64,000 nucleotides of DNA from Megalopta genalis (taxonomy: Eukaryota; Arthropoda; Insecta; Hymenoptera; Halictidae): the NCBI RefSeq assembly GCF_051020955.1, contig NW_027476275.1, positions 124,001 to 188,000 on the forward strand. The letters are read 5' to 3'. Position 1 is the stretch's first letter; every line of letters starts with the position of its first letter. Under the pieces are notes generated by a model that did not search any database, was not told the origin of the DNA, and worked only from the letters and a program-made list of their open reading frames with translations. This document shows, piece after piece, positions 10,801 through 24,014 of the stretch. Position numbers and translations under genes: made by a program.

Positions 10801-13800
10801 GCGATATAAATGATTTAGCTTCTACTGGAAGCGAGACAAACTAGCTAGCTTCACATTCATGCGAAACAAATGATTTAGCTTCAAATACTCGCGATATAAA
10901 CGATATAGATTCAAATGCATGCGAAACAAACGAGTTAGCTTCACGTTCATTCGAAGCACATGATTTAGCTTCAAATCAATGCGAAGTAAAAGGTTTAGCT
11001 TCAAATCCAAGCGAAACAAATGATTTAGCTTCAAATACTTGCGATATATATGATTTAGATTCAACTCCATGCGAAACAAACGAGTTAGTTTCAAATCCAC
11101 GCAAAACACATGATTTATCTTCCATGCATTGCGAAGTAGAAGGTTTAGCTGCAACTTCATGCGAAACAAATGATTTAGCTTCAAATACTTGCGATATAAA
11201 TGATTTAGCTACAACTCGAAGTGAGACAAACGAGCTAGTTTCACATTCATGCGAAACACATGATTTAACTTCAAATCAATGCGAGGAAAAAGCTTTGGCT
11301 TCAAATAAATGCGGAACAAATGATTTAGCTTCAAATACTTGCGATATAAATGATTTAGATTCAACTGGAAGCGAGACAAACGAGCTAGCTTCACATTCAT
11401 GCGAAACACATGATTTAGCTTCAAAACAATACGAGGTAAAAGCTTTGGCTTCAAATCCATGCGAAACAAATGATTTAGATTCAAATACTTGCGATATAAA
11501 TGATTTAGATTCAACTGCATGCGAAACAAACAACTTAGATTCACATTCATTCGAAACACATGATTTAGCTTCAAATCAATGCGAAGAAGAAGGTTTAGCT
11601 ACAAATCCAAGCGAGACAAATGATTTAGCTTCAAATACTTGCGATAAAAATGATTTATCTTCAACTGGAAGCGAGACAAACGAGCTAGCTTCACATTCAT
11701 GCGAAACACATGATTTATCTTCAAATCAATACGAGGTAAAAGCTTTGGCTTCAAATCCATGCGAAACAAATGATTTAGCTTCAAATACTTGCGATATAAA
11801 TGATTTAAATTCAACTGCATGCGAAACAAACAACTTAGATTCACATTCATTCGAAACACATGATTTAGCTTCCAATCAATGCGAAGAAGAAGGTTTAGCT
11901 ACAAATCCAAGCGAGACAAATGATTTCGCTTCAAATACTTGCGATATAAATGATTTAGCTACAACTCGAAGTGAGACAAACGAGCTAGCTTCACATTCAT
12001 GCGAAACACATGATTTAACTTCAAATCAATGCGAGGAAAAAGCTTTGGCTTCAAATAAATGCGGAGCAAATGATTTAGCTTCAAATACTTGCGATACAAA
12101 TGATTTAGATTCAACTGCATGCGAAACAAACAACTTAGATTCACATTCATTCGAAACACATGATATAGCTTCAAATCAAAGCGGAGTAGTCGGTTTAGCT
12201 TGAAATCCATGCGAAACAAATGATTTAGGTTCAAATACATGTCATATAAATGATATAGCTTCAAATGCATGCGAAACCGTTGAGTAAGCTTCAAATCCAT
12301 GCGATACACATGACTTAGCTTCAAATCAATGCGGTGTAGAATGTTTAGCTTCATATCCATGCGAAACAAATGATTTAGCTTCAAATACTTGCGATATATA
12401 TGATTAATATTCAACTGGACGCGAAACAAACGAGTTAGCTTCGAATCCATGGAAACCACATGATTTAGCTTCAAATCAATGCAGAATAGAAGGTTTAGCG
12501 TCAAATGCTTGCGAAACACATGATAAAGCTTCAAATCAATGCGAAGTAGGTGGTTTAGCTTCAAATCCATAAGAAACAAATGATTTAGAAACAAATACTT
12601 GCGACATAAATGACTTATCTTCAACTGGATGCGAAACAAGCGAGTTAGCTTCTAAACCATGCGAAACACATGATTTAACTTCTAATCAATGCAGAATAGA
12701 AGGTTTAGCGTCAAATGCATGCGAAACACATGATAAAGCTTCAAATCAATGCGAAGTAGGTGGTTTAGCTTCAAATCCATAAGAAACAAATGATTTAGCT
12801 TCAAATACTTGCGATATAAATGATTTAGATTCAACTGCATGCGAAACAAACAACTTAGATTCACATTCATTCGAAACACATGATTTAGCTTCCAATCAAT
12901 GCGAAGAAGAAGGTTTAGCTACAAATCCAAGCGAGACAAATGATTCAGCTTCAAATACTTGCGATATAAATGATTTAGATTCAACTCCATGCGAAACAAA
13001 CGAGTTAGCTTCAAATCGACGCGAAACACATGATTTATCTTCCATGCATTGCGAAGTAGAAGGTTTTGCTTCAAATCCATGCGAACAAATGATTTAGCTT
13101 CAAATACTGGCGATATAAATGATTTAGCTTCTACTGGAAGCGAGACAAACGAGCTAGCTTCACATTCATGCGAAACAAATGATTTAGCTTCAAATACTTG
13201 CGATATAAACGATATAGATTCAAATGCATGCGAAACAAACGAGTTAGCTTCACGTTCATTCGGAGCACATGATTTAGCTTCAAATCAATGCGAAGTAAAA
13301 GGTTTAGCTTCAAATCCAAGCGAAACAAATGATTTAGCTTCAAATACTTGCGATATATATGATTTAGATTCAACTCCATGCGAAACAAACGAGTTAGTTT
13401 CAAATCCACGCAAAACACATGATTTATCTTCCATGCATTGCGAAGTAGAAGGTTTAGCTGCAACTTCATGCGAAACAAATGATTTAGCTTCAAATACTTG
13501 CGATATAAATGATTTAGCTACAACTCGAAGTGAGACAAACGAGCTAGGTTCACATTCATGCGAAACACATGATTTAACTTCAAAACAATGCGAGGAAAAA
13601 GCTTTGGCTTCAAATAAATGCGGAACAAATGATTTAGCTTCAAATACTTGCGACATAAATGATTTAGATTCAACTGGAAGCGAGACAAACGAGCTAGCTT
13701 CACATTCATGCGAAACACATGATTTAGCTTCAAATCAATACGAGGTAAAAGCTTTGGCTTCAAATCCATGCGAAACATATGATTTAGATTCAAATACTTG

Positions 13801-14637
13801 CGAAATAAATGATTTAGATTCAACTGCATGCGAAACAAACAACTTAGATTCACATTCATTCGAAACACATGATTTAGCTTCAAATCAATGCGAAGAAGAA
13901 GGTTTAGCTACAAATCCAAGCGAGACAAATGATTTAGCTTCAAATACTTGCGATATAAATGATTTAGATTCAACTGGAAGCGAGACAAACGAGCTAGCTT
14001 CACATTCATGCGAAACACATGATTTAGCTTCAAATCAATACGAGGTAAAAGCTTTGGCTTCAAATCCATGCGAAACAAATGATTTAGATTCAAATACTTG
14101 CGATATAAATGATTTAGATTCAACTGCATGCGAAACAAACAACTTAGATTCACATTCATTCGAAACACATGATTTAGCTTCAAATCAATGCGAAGAAGAA
14201 GGTTTAGCTACAAATCCAAGCGGGACAAATGATTTAGCTTCAAATACTTACGATATAAATGATTTAGATTCAACTGGAAGCGAGACAAACGAGCTAGCTT
14301 CACATTCATGCGAAACACATGATTTAGCTTCAAATCAATACGAGGTAAAAGCTTTGGCTTCAAATCCATGCGAAACAAATGATTTATCTTCAAATACTGG
14401 CGATATAAATGATTTAGCTTCTACTGGAAGCGAGACAAACGAGCTAGCTTCACATTCATGCGAAACAAATGATTTAGCTTCAAATACTTGCGATATAAAC
14501 GATATAGATTCAAATGCATGCGAAACAAACGAGTTAGCTTCACATTCATTCGAAGCACATGATTTAGCTTCAAATCAATGCGGAGTAGAAGGTTTAGCTT
14601 CAAATCCATGCGAAACAAATGATTTAGCTTCAAATAC
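10801..14637. repeat. Long duplicated segment, right copy (3.84 kb)
   Basis: This is the partner of 2,761-6,598. Private changes include CTAGCTAGC at 10,841 (a stop in the + frame), GATAAAAATG at 11,644, GGAGCAAATG at 12,063, GATACAAATG at 12,094 and the 1-bp loss near 13,085 that shifts the register. A 2.9-kb mosaic of this copy is found again at 17,998-20,930. Confidence 0.9.
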
Positions 14638-15256
14638 TTGCGATATAAATGATTTAGCTTCAACTGGAAGTGAAACAAGTGAGTCAGCTTCAAATTCATG
14701 CGAAACACATGATTTATCTTCAAAACAACGCGGAGTAGCAGGTTTAGCTTCAAATCCATGCGAAACAAATGATTTAGGTTCAAATACTTCCGATATAAAT
14801 GATTTAGATTCAACTGCATGCGAAACAAACAAGTTAGATTCAAATCCATGCAAAACACGAGATTTAGATTCAAATCACTGCCGAGTAGAAGTTTTAGCTT
14901 CAAATCCATGCGAAACAAATGATTTAGCTTCAAATACTTGCGATATAAACGATATTGATTCAAATGCATGCGAAACAAACGAGTTACCTTCACAGTCATT
15001 CGAAACACATGATTTAGCTTCAAATCAATGCGACGTAGAATGTTTAGCTTCAAATCCATGCGAAACAAATGATTTAGCTTCAAATACCAGCGATATAAAT
15101 GATTTAGCTTCAACTGGAAGCGAAACTAGCGAGTTAGCTTCAAATCCATGCGAAACAAATGATTTAGCTTCAAGTACTTGCGATATAAACGATATAGCTT
15201 CAAATGCATGCGAAACAAACGAGTTAGCTCACATTCATTCGAAACACATGATTTAG
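13049..15256 (+). other. Open frame of 735 codons across a frameshift, probably not a gene
   Basis: The start codon is TTG, not ATG. The first dozen codons are out of the repeat frame and enter it through the 1-bp loss near 13,085. The frame leaves it at the TTAGCTCACATTC deletion near 15,229. The content is the same acidic decapeptide repeat as elsewhere. The near-identical left duplicate (5,004 onward) has different ends, so the reading frame is not conserved as a unit. Confidence 0.08.
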
Positions 15257-17150
15257 CTTCAAATCTATTCGAAGTAGAAGATTTAGCTTCAAATCCATTC
15301 GAAACAAATGATTTAGCTTCAAATACTTGCGATATAAATGATTTACCTTCAACTGGAAGCGAATCAAGCGAGTTAGCTTCTAATCCATGCGAAGCAAATG
15401 ATTTATCTTCAAAGGAACGCGAAGTAGAAGGATTAGCTTCAAATCCAAGCGAAACAAATGATTTCGCTTCAAATACTTCCGATATAAATGATTTAGCTTC
15501 AACTGGAAGCGAGACAAACGAGTCAGCTTCACATTCGTGCGAAACACATGATTTAGCTTCAAATCAATGCGAAGTAGAAGGTTTAGCTTAAAATCCATGC
15601 GAAACAAATGATTTAACTTCAAATACTAGCGATATAAATGATATAGCTTCAACTGGAAGCGAAACAACCGAGTTAGGTTCTAATCCACGCGAAACACACG
15701 ACAAAGCTTCACATCAGTGCGAGGTAGAAGGTTTAGCTTCAAATCCATGCGAAACAAATGATATAGCTTCCAATACTTACGATATAAATGATACAGCTTC
15801 AAATGCATGCGAAACAAACGAGTAAGCTACACATTCATTGGAAAGACGTGATTTAGCTTCAAATCATTGCGAAGTAAAAGGTTTTGCTTCAAATCCAAGC
15901 GAACAAATGATTTAGCTTCAAATACTTGCGATATAAATGATTTAGATTCAACTGCATGAGAAACAAACGAGTTTAGCTTCAAATCCAAGCGAAACAAATG
16001 ATTTAACATCAAATACTAGCGATATAAATGATATAGCTTAAACTGGAAGCGAGACAAACGAGTTAGCTTCACAGTCATTCGAAACACATGATTTTTCTTC
16101 AAATCAATGCGAAGTCGAAGGTTTAGCTTCAAATCAATGCGAAACAAATGATTTACCTTCAAATACTAGCGATATAAATGATTTAGCTTCAACTGGAAGC
16201 GAGACAAACGAGTTAGCTTCACATTCGTGCGAAACACATGAATTAGCTTCAAGTCAATGCGAAGTAGAAGGTTTAGCTTCAAATCCAAGCGAAACGAATG
16301 ATTTTGCTTCAAATACTTGGGATATAAATGATTTAGATTCAACTGCATGCGAAACAAACAAGTTAGATTCAAATCCATGCAAAACACTAGATTTAGATTC
16401 AAATCAATGCCGAGTACAAGTTTTAGCTTCAAATCCATGCGAAACAAATGATTTAGCTTCAAATACTTGCGATATAAGCGATATAGCTTCAAATGCATGC
16501 GACACAATCGAGTTAGATTCACAGTCATTCGAAACACACGATTTAGTTTCAAATCAATGCGAAGTAGAAGGTTTAGCTTCAAATCCAAGAGAAACAAATG
16601 ATTTTGCTTCAAATACTTGCGATATAAACGATATAGCTTCAAATGCATGCGAAACAAACAAGTTATATTCAAATCCATGCAAAACACGAGATTTAGATTC
16701 AAGTCAATGCCGAGTAGAAGTTTTTGCTTCAAATCCATGCGAAACAAATGATTTAGCTTCTAATACTTGCGATATAAACGATATTGATTCAAATGCATGC
16801 GAAACAAACGAGTTAGCTTCACAGTCATTCGAAACACATGATTTAGCTTCAAATCAATGCGACGTAGAAGGTTTAGCTTCAAATCCATGCGAAACAAATG
16901 ATTTAGCTTCAAATACTTGCGATATAAATGATTTAGATTCAACTGCATGCGAAACATACATCTTAGATTCACATTCATTCGAAACACATTGTTTAGCTTC
17001 AAATCAATGCGAAGAAGAAGGTTTAGCTTCAAATCCAAGAGAAACAAATGATTTTGCTTCAAATACTTGCGATATAAATGATTTACATTCAACTGCATGC
17101 GAAACAAACAAGTTAGATTCAAATCCATGCAAAACACGAGATTTAGATTC
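14790..17150. repeat. 2.3-kb block, copy 1, with 450-bp super-order
   Basis: This aligns to 21,478 onward at offset 6,688. After a 150-bp deletion in the other copy near 23,190, the offset becomes 6,538 and the match continues to about 23,540. Three HOR flavours follow each other here: one with B tail CTGGAA, one with GATTCAACTGCAT and AACAAGTTAGATTC, and one with GATATAGCTTCAAATGCAT. This gives a candidate 450-bp cycle. Shared indels (TTAGCTCACATTC near 15,229; GCGAACAAATG near 15,902; GAGTTTAGC near 15,972) prove common descent with the other copies. Confidence 0.82.
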
Positions 17151-17567
17151 AAATCAATGCCCAGTAGAAATTACAGCTTCAAATCCATGCGAAACAAATG
17201 ATTTAGCTTCAAATACTTGCGATATTAACGATATAGCTTCAAATGCATGCGATACAAACGAGTTATCTTCACATTCATACGAAACATATGACTTCGGTTC
17301 AAATCAATGCGAAGTAGAAGGTTTAGCTTCAAATCCATGCGAAACAAATGATTTAGCTTCAAATACTTGCGATATAAATGATTTAGCTTCAACTGGAAGC
17401 GAAAAAATCGAGTTAGATTCAAATCCACGCGAAACACATGATTTATCTTCCAAGCAATGCGAAGTAGAAAGTTTAGCTTCAAATCCATGCGAAACAAATG
17501 ATTTAGCTTGAAATACTAGCGATATAAATGATTTAGCTCCAACTGGAAGCGAAACATGCGAGTTAGG

Positions 17568-17997
17568 TTCAAATCCATGCGAAACAAATCATTTAGCTTC
17601 AATTACTTGCGATATAAACGATATAGCTTCAAATGCATGCGAAACAAACGAGTTAGCTCACATTCATTCGAAACACATGATTTAGCTTCAAATCTATTCG
17701 AAGTAGAAGATTTAGCTTCAAATCCATTCGAAACAAATGATTTAGCTTCAAATACTTGCGATATAAATGATTTACCTTCAACTGGAAGCGAATCAAGCGA
17801 GTTAGCTTCTAATCCATGCGAAGCAAATGATTTATCTTCAAAGGAACGCGAAGTAGAAGGATTAGCTTCAAATCCAAGCGAAACAAATGATTTCGCTTCA
17901 AATACTTCCGATATAAATGATTTAGCTTCAACTGGAAGCGAGACAAACGAGTCAGCTTCACATTCGTGCGAAACACATGATTTAGCTTCCAATCAAT
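17568..17997. repeat. Short block carrying the TTAGCTCACATTC deletion
   Basis: This shares the unusual AACAAATCATTTAGC and CAATTACTTGCG variants with 24,015 onward, and the 1-bp deletion (here near 17,658) with copies near 15,229, 21,917 and 24,106. It is joined at 17,980-18,000 to sequence from the first domain, so the junction is a recombination breakpoint. Confidence 0.75.
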
Positions 17998-20930
17998 GCG
18001 AAGAAGAAGGTTTAGCTACAAATCCAAGCGAGACAAATGATTCAGCTTCAAATACTTGCGATATAAATGATTTAGATTCAACTCCATGCGAAACAAACGA
18101 GTTAGCTTCAAATCGACGCGAAACACATGATTTATCTTCCATGCATTGCGAAGTAGAAGGTTTTGCTTCAAATCCATGCGAAACAAATGATTTAGCTTCA
18201 AATACTGGCGATATAAATGATTTAGCTTCTACTGGAAGCGAGACAAACGAGCTAGCTTCACATTCATGCGAAACAAATGATTTAGCTTCAAATACTTGCG
18301 ATATAAACGATATAGATTCAAATGCATGCGAAACAAACGAGTTAGCTTCACGTTCATTCGGAGCACATGATTTAGCTTCAAATCAATGCGAAGTAAAAGG
18401 TTTAGCTTCAAATCCAAGCGAAACAAATGATTTAGCTTCAAATACTTGCGATATATATGATTTAGATTCAACTCCATGCGAAACAAACGAGTTAGTTTCA
18501 AATCCACGCAAAACACATGATTTATCTTCCATGCATTGCGAAGTAGAAGGTTTAGCTGCAACTTCATGCGAAACAAATGATTTAGCTTCAAATACTTGCG
18601 ATATAAATGATTTAGCTACAACTCGAAGTGAGACAAACGAGCTAGCTTCACATTCATGCGAAGCACATGATTTAACTTCAAATCAATGCGAGGAAAAAGC
18701 TTTGGCTTCAAATAAATGCGGAACAAATGATTTAGCTTCAAATACTTGCGATATAAATGATTTAGATTCAACTCCATGCGAAACAAACGAGTTAGCTTCA
18801 AATCGACGCGAAACACATGATTTATCTTCCATGCATTGCGAAGTAGAAGGTTTTGCTTCAAATCCATGCGAAACAAATGATTTAGCTTCAAATACTGGCG
18901 ATATAAACGATTTAGCTTCTACTGGAAGCGAGACAAACGAGCTAGCTTCACATTCATGCGAAACAAATGATTTAGCTTCAAATACTTGCGATATAAACGA
19001 TATAGATTCAAATGCATGCGAAACAAACGAGTTAGCTTCACGTTCATTCGAAGCACATGATTTAGCTTCAAATCAATGCGAAGTAAAAGGTTTAGCTTCA
19101 AATCCAAGCGAAACAAATGATTTAGCTTCAAATACTTGCGATATATGTGATTTAGATTCAACTCCATGCGAAACAAACGAGTTAGTTTCAAATCCACGCA
19201 AAACACATGATTTATCTTCCATGCATTGCGAAGTAGAAGGTTTAGCTGCAACTTCATGCGAAACAAATGATTTAGCTTCAAATACTTGCGATATAAATGA
19301 TTTAGCTACAACTCGAAGTGAGACAAACGAGCTAGTTTCACATTCATGCGAAACACATGATTTAACTTCAAATCAATGCGAGGAAAAAGCTTTGGCTTCA
19401 AATAAATGCGGAACAAATGATTTAGCTTCAAATACTTGCGATATAAATGATTTAGATTCAACTGGAAGCGAGACAAACGAGCTAGCTTCACATTCATGCG
19501 AAACACATGATTTAGCTTCAAAACAATACGAGGTAAAAGCTTTGGCTTCAAATCCATGCGAAACAAATGATTTAGATTCAAATACTTGCGATATAAATGA
19601 TTTAGATTCAACTGCATGCGAAACAAACAACTTAGATTCACATTCATTCGAAACACATGATTTAGCTTCAAATCAATGCGAAGAAGAAGGTTTAGCTACA
19701 AATCCAAGCGAGACAAATGATTTAGCTTCAAATACTTGCGATATAAATGATTTATCTTCAACTGGAAGCGAGACAAACGAGCTAGCTTCACATTCATGCG
19801 AAACACATGATTTATCTTCAAATCAATACGAGGTAAAAGCTTTGGCTTCAAATCCATGCGAAACAAATGATTTAGCTTCAAATACTTGCGATATAAATGA
19901 TTTAAATTCAACTGCATGCGAAACAAACAACTTAGATTCACATTCATTCGAAACACATGATTTAGCTTCCAATCAATGCGAAGAAGAAGGTTCAGCTACA
20001 AATCCAAGCAAGACAAATGATTTAGCTTCAAATACTTGCGATATAAATGATTTAGCTACAACTCGAAGTGAGACAAACGAGCTAGCTTCACATTCATGCG
20101 AAACACATGATTTAACTTCAAATCAATGCGAGGAAAAAGCTTTGGCTTCAAATAAATGCGGAACAAATGATTTAGCTTCAAATACTTGCGACATAAATGA
20201 TTTAGATTCAACTGGAAGCGAGACAAACGAGCTAGCTTCACATTCATGCGAAACACATGATTTAGCTTCAAATCAATACGAGGTAAAAGCTTTGGCTTCA
20301 AATCCATGCGAAACATATGATTTAGATTCAAATACTTGCGAAATAAATGATTTAGATTCAACTGCATGCGAAACAAACAACTTAGATTCACATTCATTCG
20401 AAACACATGATTTAGCTTCAAATCAATGCGAAGAAGAAGGTTTAGCTACAAATCCAAGCGAGACAAATGATTTAGCTTCAAATACTTGCGATATAAATGA
20501 TTTAGATTCAACTGGAAGCGAGACAAACGAGCTAGCTTCACATTCATGCGAAACACATGATTTAGCTTCAAATCAATACGAGGTAAAAGCTTTGGCTTCA
20601 AATCCATGCGAAACAAATGATTTAGATTCAAATACTTGCGATATAAATGATTTAGATTCAACTGCATGCGAAACAAACAACTTAGATTCACATTCATTCG
20701 AAACACATGATTTAGCTTCAAATCAATGCGAAGAAGAAGGTTTAGCTACAAATCCAAGCGGGACAAATGATTTAGCTTCAAATACTTACGATATAAATGA
20801 TTTAGATTCAACTGGAAGCGAGACAAACGAGCTAGCTTCACATTCATGCGAAACACATGATTTAGCTTCAAATCAATACGAGGTAAAAGCTTTGGCTTCA
20901 AATCCATGCGAAACAAATGATTTATCTTCA
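17998..20930. repeat. Mosaic third copy of the first-domain segment
   Basis: 17,998 to about 18,600 matches 4,861 onward (offset 13,137). About 18,616-20,150 matches 10,519 onward (offset 8,097). About 20,160-20,930 matches 13,620 onward (offset 6,538, the GACATAAATG/ACTGGAAGCG version). The source therefore switches at least twice inside one 2.9-kb tract, which suggests repeated unequal exchange or conversion rather than one duplication. It is flanked on both sides by second-domain repeats. Confidence 0.78.
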
Positions 20931-21477
20931 AATACTGGCGATATAAATGATTTAGATTCAACTGCATGCGAAACAAACAAGTTAGATTCAAATCCATGCA
21001 AAACACGAGATTTAGATTCAAATCACTGCCGAGTAGAAGTTTTAGCTTCAAATCCATGCGAAACAAATGATTTAGCTTCAAATACTTGCGATATAAACGA
21101 TATTGATTCAAATGCATGCGAAACAAACGAGTTACCTTCACAGTCATTCGAAACACATGATTTAGCTTCAAATACTTGCGACATAAATGATTTTGCTTCA
21201 ACTGGAATCGAAACAAGCGAGTCAGTTTCTAACCCATGCGAAACACATGATTTAACTTCAAATCCACGCGGCGTAGAAGGTTTAGCTTCAAATCCATGCG
21301 AAACAAATGATTTAGCTTCAGATACTTGCGGTATAAATGATTTAGCTTCAACTGGAAGCGAAACAAGCGAGTTAGTTTCTAACCCATGCGAAACACATGA
21401 TATAACATCTAATCAATGCGGAGCAGAAGGTTTAGCTTCAAATCCTTGCGAAACAAATGATTTGGCTTCAAATACTT

Positions 21478-23540
21478 GCGATATAAATGATTTCGATTCA
21501 ACTGCATGCGAAACAAACAAGTTAGATTCAAATCCATGCAAAACACGAGATTTAGATTCAAATCACTGCCGAGTAGAAGTTTTAGCTTCAAATCCATGCG
21601 AAACAAATGATTTAGCTTCAAATACTTGCGATATAAACGATATTGATTCAAATGCATGCGAAACAAACGAGTTAGCTTCACAGTCATTCGAAACACATGA
21701 TTTAGCTTCAAATCAATGCGACGTAGAATGTTTAGCTTCAAATCCATGCGAAACAAATGATTTAGCTTCAAATACCAGCGATATAAATGATTTAGCTTCA
21801 ACTGGAAGCGAAACTAGCGAGTTAGCTTCAAATCCATGCGAAACAAATGATTTAGCTTCAAGTACTTGCGATATAAACGATATAGCTTCAAATGCATGCG
21901 AAACAAACGAGTTAGCTCACATTCATTCGAAACACATGATTTAGCTTCAAATCTATTCGAAGTAGAAGATTTAGCTTCAAATCCATTCGAAACAAATGAT
22001 TTAGCTTCAAATACTTGCGATATAAATGATTTACCTTCAACTGGAAGCGAATCAAGCGAGTTAGCTTCTAATCCATGCGAAGCAAATGATTTATCTTCAA
22101 AGGAACGCGAAGTAGAAGGATTAGCTTCAAATCCAAGCGAAACAAATGATTTCGCTTCAAATACTTCCGATATAAATGATTTAGCTTCAACTGGAAGCGA
22201 GACAAACGAGTCAGCTTCACATTCGTGCGAAACACATGATTTAGCTTCAAATCAATGCGAAGTAGAAGGTTTAGCTTAAAATCCATGCGAAACAAATGAT
22301 TTAACTTCAAATACTAGCGATATAAATGATATAGCTTCAACTGGAAGCGAAACAACCGAGTTAGGTTCTAATCCACGCGAAACACACGACAAAGCTTCAC
22401 ATCAGTGCGAGGTAGAAGGTTTAGCTTCAAATCCATGCGAAACAAATGATATAGCTTCCAATACTTACGATATAAATGATACAGCTTCAAATGCATGCGA
22501 AACAAACGAGTAAGCTACACATTCATTGGAAAGACATGATTTAGCTTCAAATCATTGCGAAGTAAAAGGTTTTGCTTCAAATCCAAGCGAACAAATGATT
22601 TAGCTTCAAATACTTGCGATATAAATGATTTAGATTCAACTGCATGAGAAACAAACGAGTTTAGCTTCAAATCCAAGCGAAACAAATGATTTAACATCAA
22701 ATACTAGCGATATAAATGATATAGCTTCAACTGGAAGCGAGACAAACGAGTTAGCTTCACAGTCATTCGAAACACATGATTTTTCTTCAAATCAATGCGA
22801 AGTCGAAGGTTTAGCTTCAAATCAATGCGAAACAAATGATTTACCTTCAAATACTAGCGATATAAATGATTTAGCTTCAACTGGAAGCGAGACAAACGAG
22901 TTAGCTTCACATTCGTGCGAAACACATGAATTAGCTTCAAGTCAATGCGAAGTAGAAGGTTTAGCTTCAAATCCAAGCGAAACGAATGATTTTGCTTCAA
23001 ATACTTGGGATATAAATGATTTAGATTCAACTGCATGCGAAACAAACAAGTTAGATTCAAATCCATGCAAAACACTAGATTTAGATTCAAATCAATGCCG
23101 AGTACAAGTTTTAGCTTCAAATCCATGCGAAACAAATGATTTAGCTTCAAATACTTGCGATATAAGCGATATAGCTTCAAATGCATGCGAAACAAACAAG
23201 TTATATTCAAATCCATGCAAAACACGAGATTTAGATTCAAGTCAATGCCGAGTAGAAGTTTTAGCTTCAAATCCATGCGAAACAAATGATTTAGCTTCTA
23301 ATACTTGCGATATAAACGATATTGATTCAAATGCATGCGAAACAAACGAGTTAGCTTCACAGTCATTCGAAACACATGATTTAGCTTCAAATCAATGCGA
23401 CGTAGAAGGTTTAGCTTCAAATCCATGCGAAACAAATGATTTAGCTTCAAATACTTGCGATATAAATGATTTAGATTCAACTGCATGCGAAACATACATC
23501 TTAGATTCACATTCATTCGAAACACATTGTTTAGCTTCAA
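21478..23540. repeat. Block of the second domain, copy 2
   Basis: This is the partner of 14,790 onward. It has the same TTAGCTCACATTC deletion (near 21,917) and the same compensating pair of indels near 22,589 and 22,661. Near 23,190 it lacks 150 bp relative to copy 1, one complete HOR. 21,178-21,440 just before it has private variants (GACATAAATGATTTTGC, GGAATCGAAAC) and no close partner that I found. Confidence 0.8.
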
Positions 23541-24014
23541 ATCAATGCGAAGTAGAAGGTTTAGCTTCAAATCCATGCGAAACAAATGATTTAGCTTCAA
23601 ATACTTGCGATATAAGCGATATAGCTTCAAATGCATGCGACACAATCGAGTTAGATTCACAGTCATTCGAAACACATGATTTAGTTTCAAATGAATGCGA
23701 AGTAGAAGGTTTAGCTTCAAATCCAAGAGAAACAAATGATTTTGCTTCAAATACTTGCGATATAAACGATATAGCTTCAAATGCATGCGAAACAAACAAG
23801 TTATATTCAAATCCATGCAAAACACGAGATTTAGATTCAAGTCAATGCCGAGTAGAAGTTTTAGCTTCAAATCCATGCGAAACAAATGATTTAGCTTCTA
23901 ATACTTGCGATATAAACGATATTGATTCAAATGCATGCGAAACAAACGAGTTAGCTTCACAGTCATTCGAAACACATGATTTAGCTTCAAATCAATGCGA
24001 CGTAGAAGGTTTAG

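Larger units (their letters stand above)
121..13080. repeat. Uninterrupted 432-unit run in exact 30-bp register
   Basis: Every unit head in this stretch falls at a position equal to 1 modulo 30, giving 432 consecutive units of exactly 30 bp. The register is entered after a 1-bp loss near 94 and left by a 1-bp loss near 13,085 (GCGAACAAATG where the usual form has GCGAAACAAATG). Units differ considerably by substitution, so length is far better conserved than sequence. Recombination in register between units explains this without invoking coding selection. The run spans the left copy and most of the right copy of the ~8-kb super-unit. Confidence 0.9.
17556..21944 (+). other. Longest open frame (1,462 codons), probably not a gene
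   Basis: The frame translates the array into decapeptides such as CETNDLASNP, CDINDLASTG and CETHDLASNQ, five per 50-residue repeat. It is strongly acidic, rich in Asn, Ser and Cys, with no signal peptide, membrane segment or domain that I recognise. The ATG lies out of the repeat frame; the first 34 or so codons read a different frame and join the repeat frame only through the 1-bp deletion near 17,658. The end is likewise set by the deletion near 21,917. Both boundaries are therefore accidents of inherited indels. With about 50 stops in this frame over 64 kb, one gap of 4.4 kb is not unexpected. A repetitive secreted or structural protein cannot be fully excluded without RNA evidence. Confidence 0.1.

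Noticed and set aside
17556..21944. A giant repetitive acidic protein gene on the + strand
   Set aside because: Its start lies in another frame and its two ends are produced by inherited 1-bp deletions. Duplicate comparison shows no codon-position bias, and stops recur throughout the array. Kept only as a low-confidence open frame.
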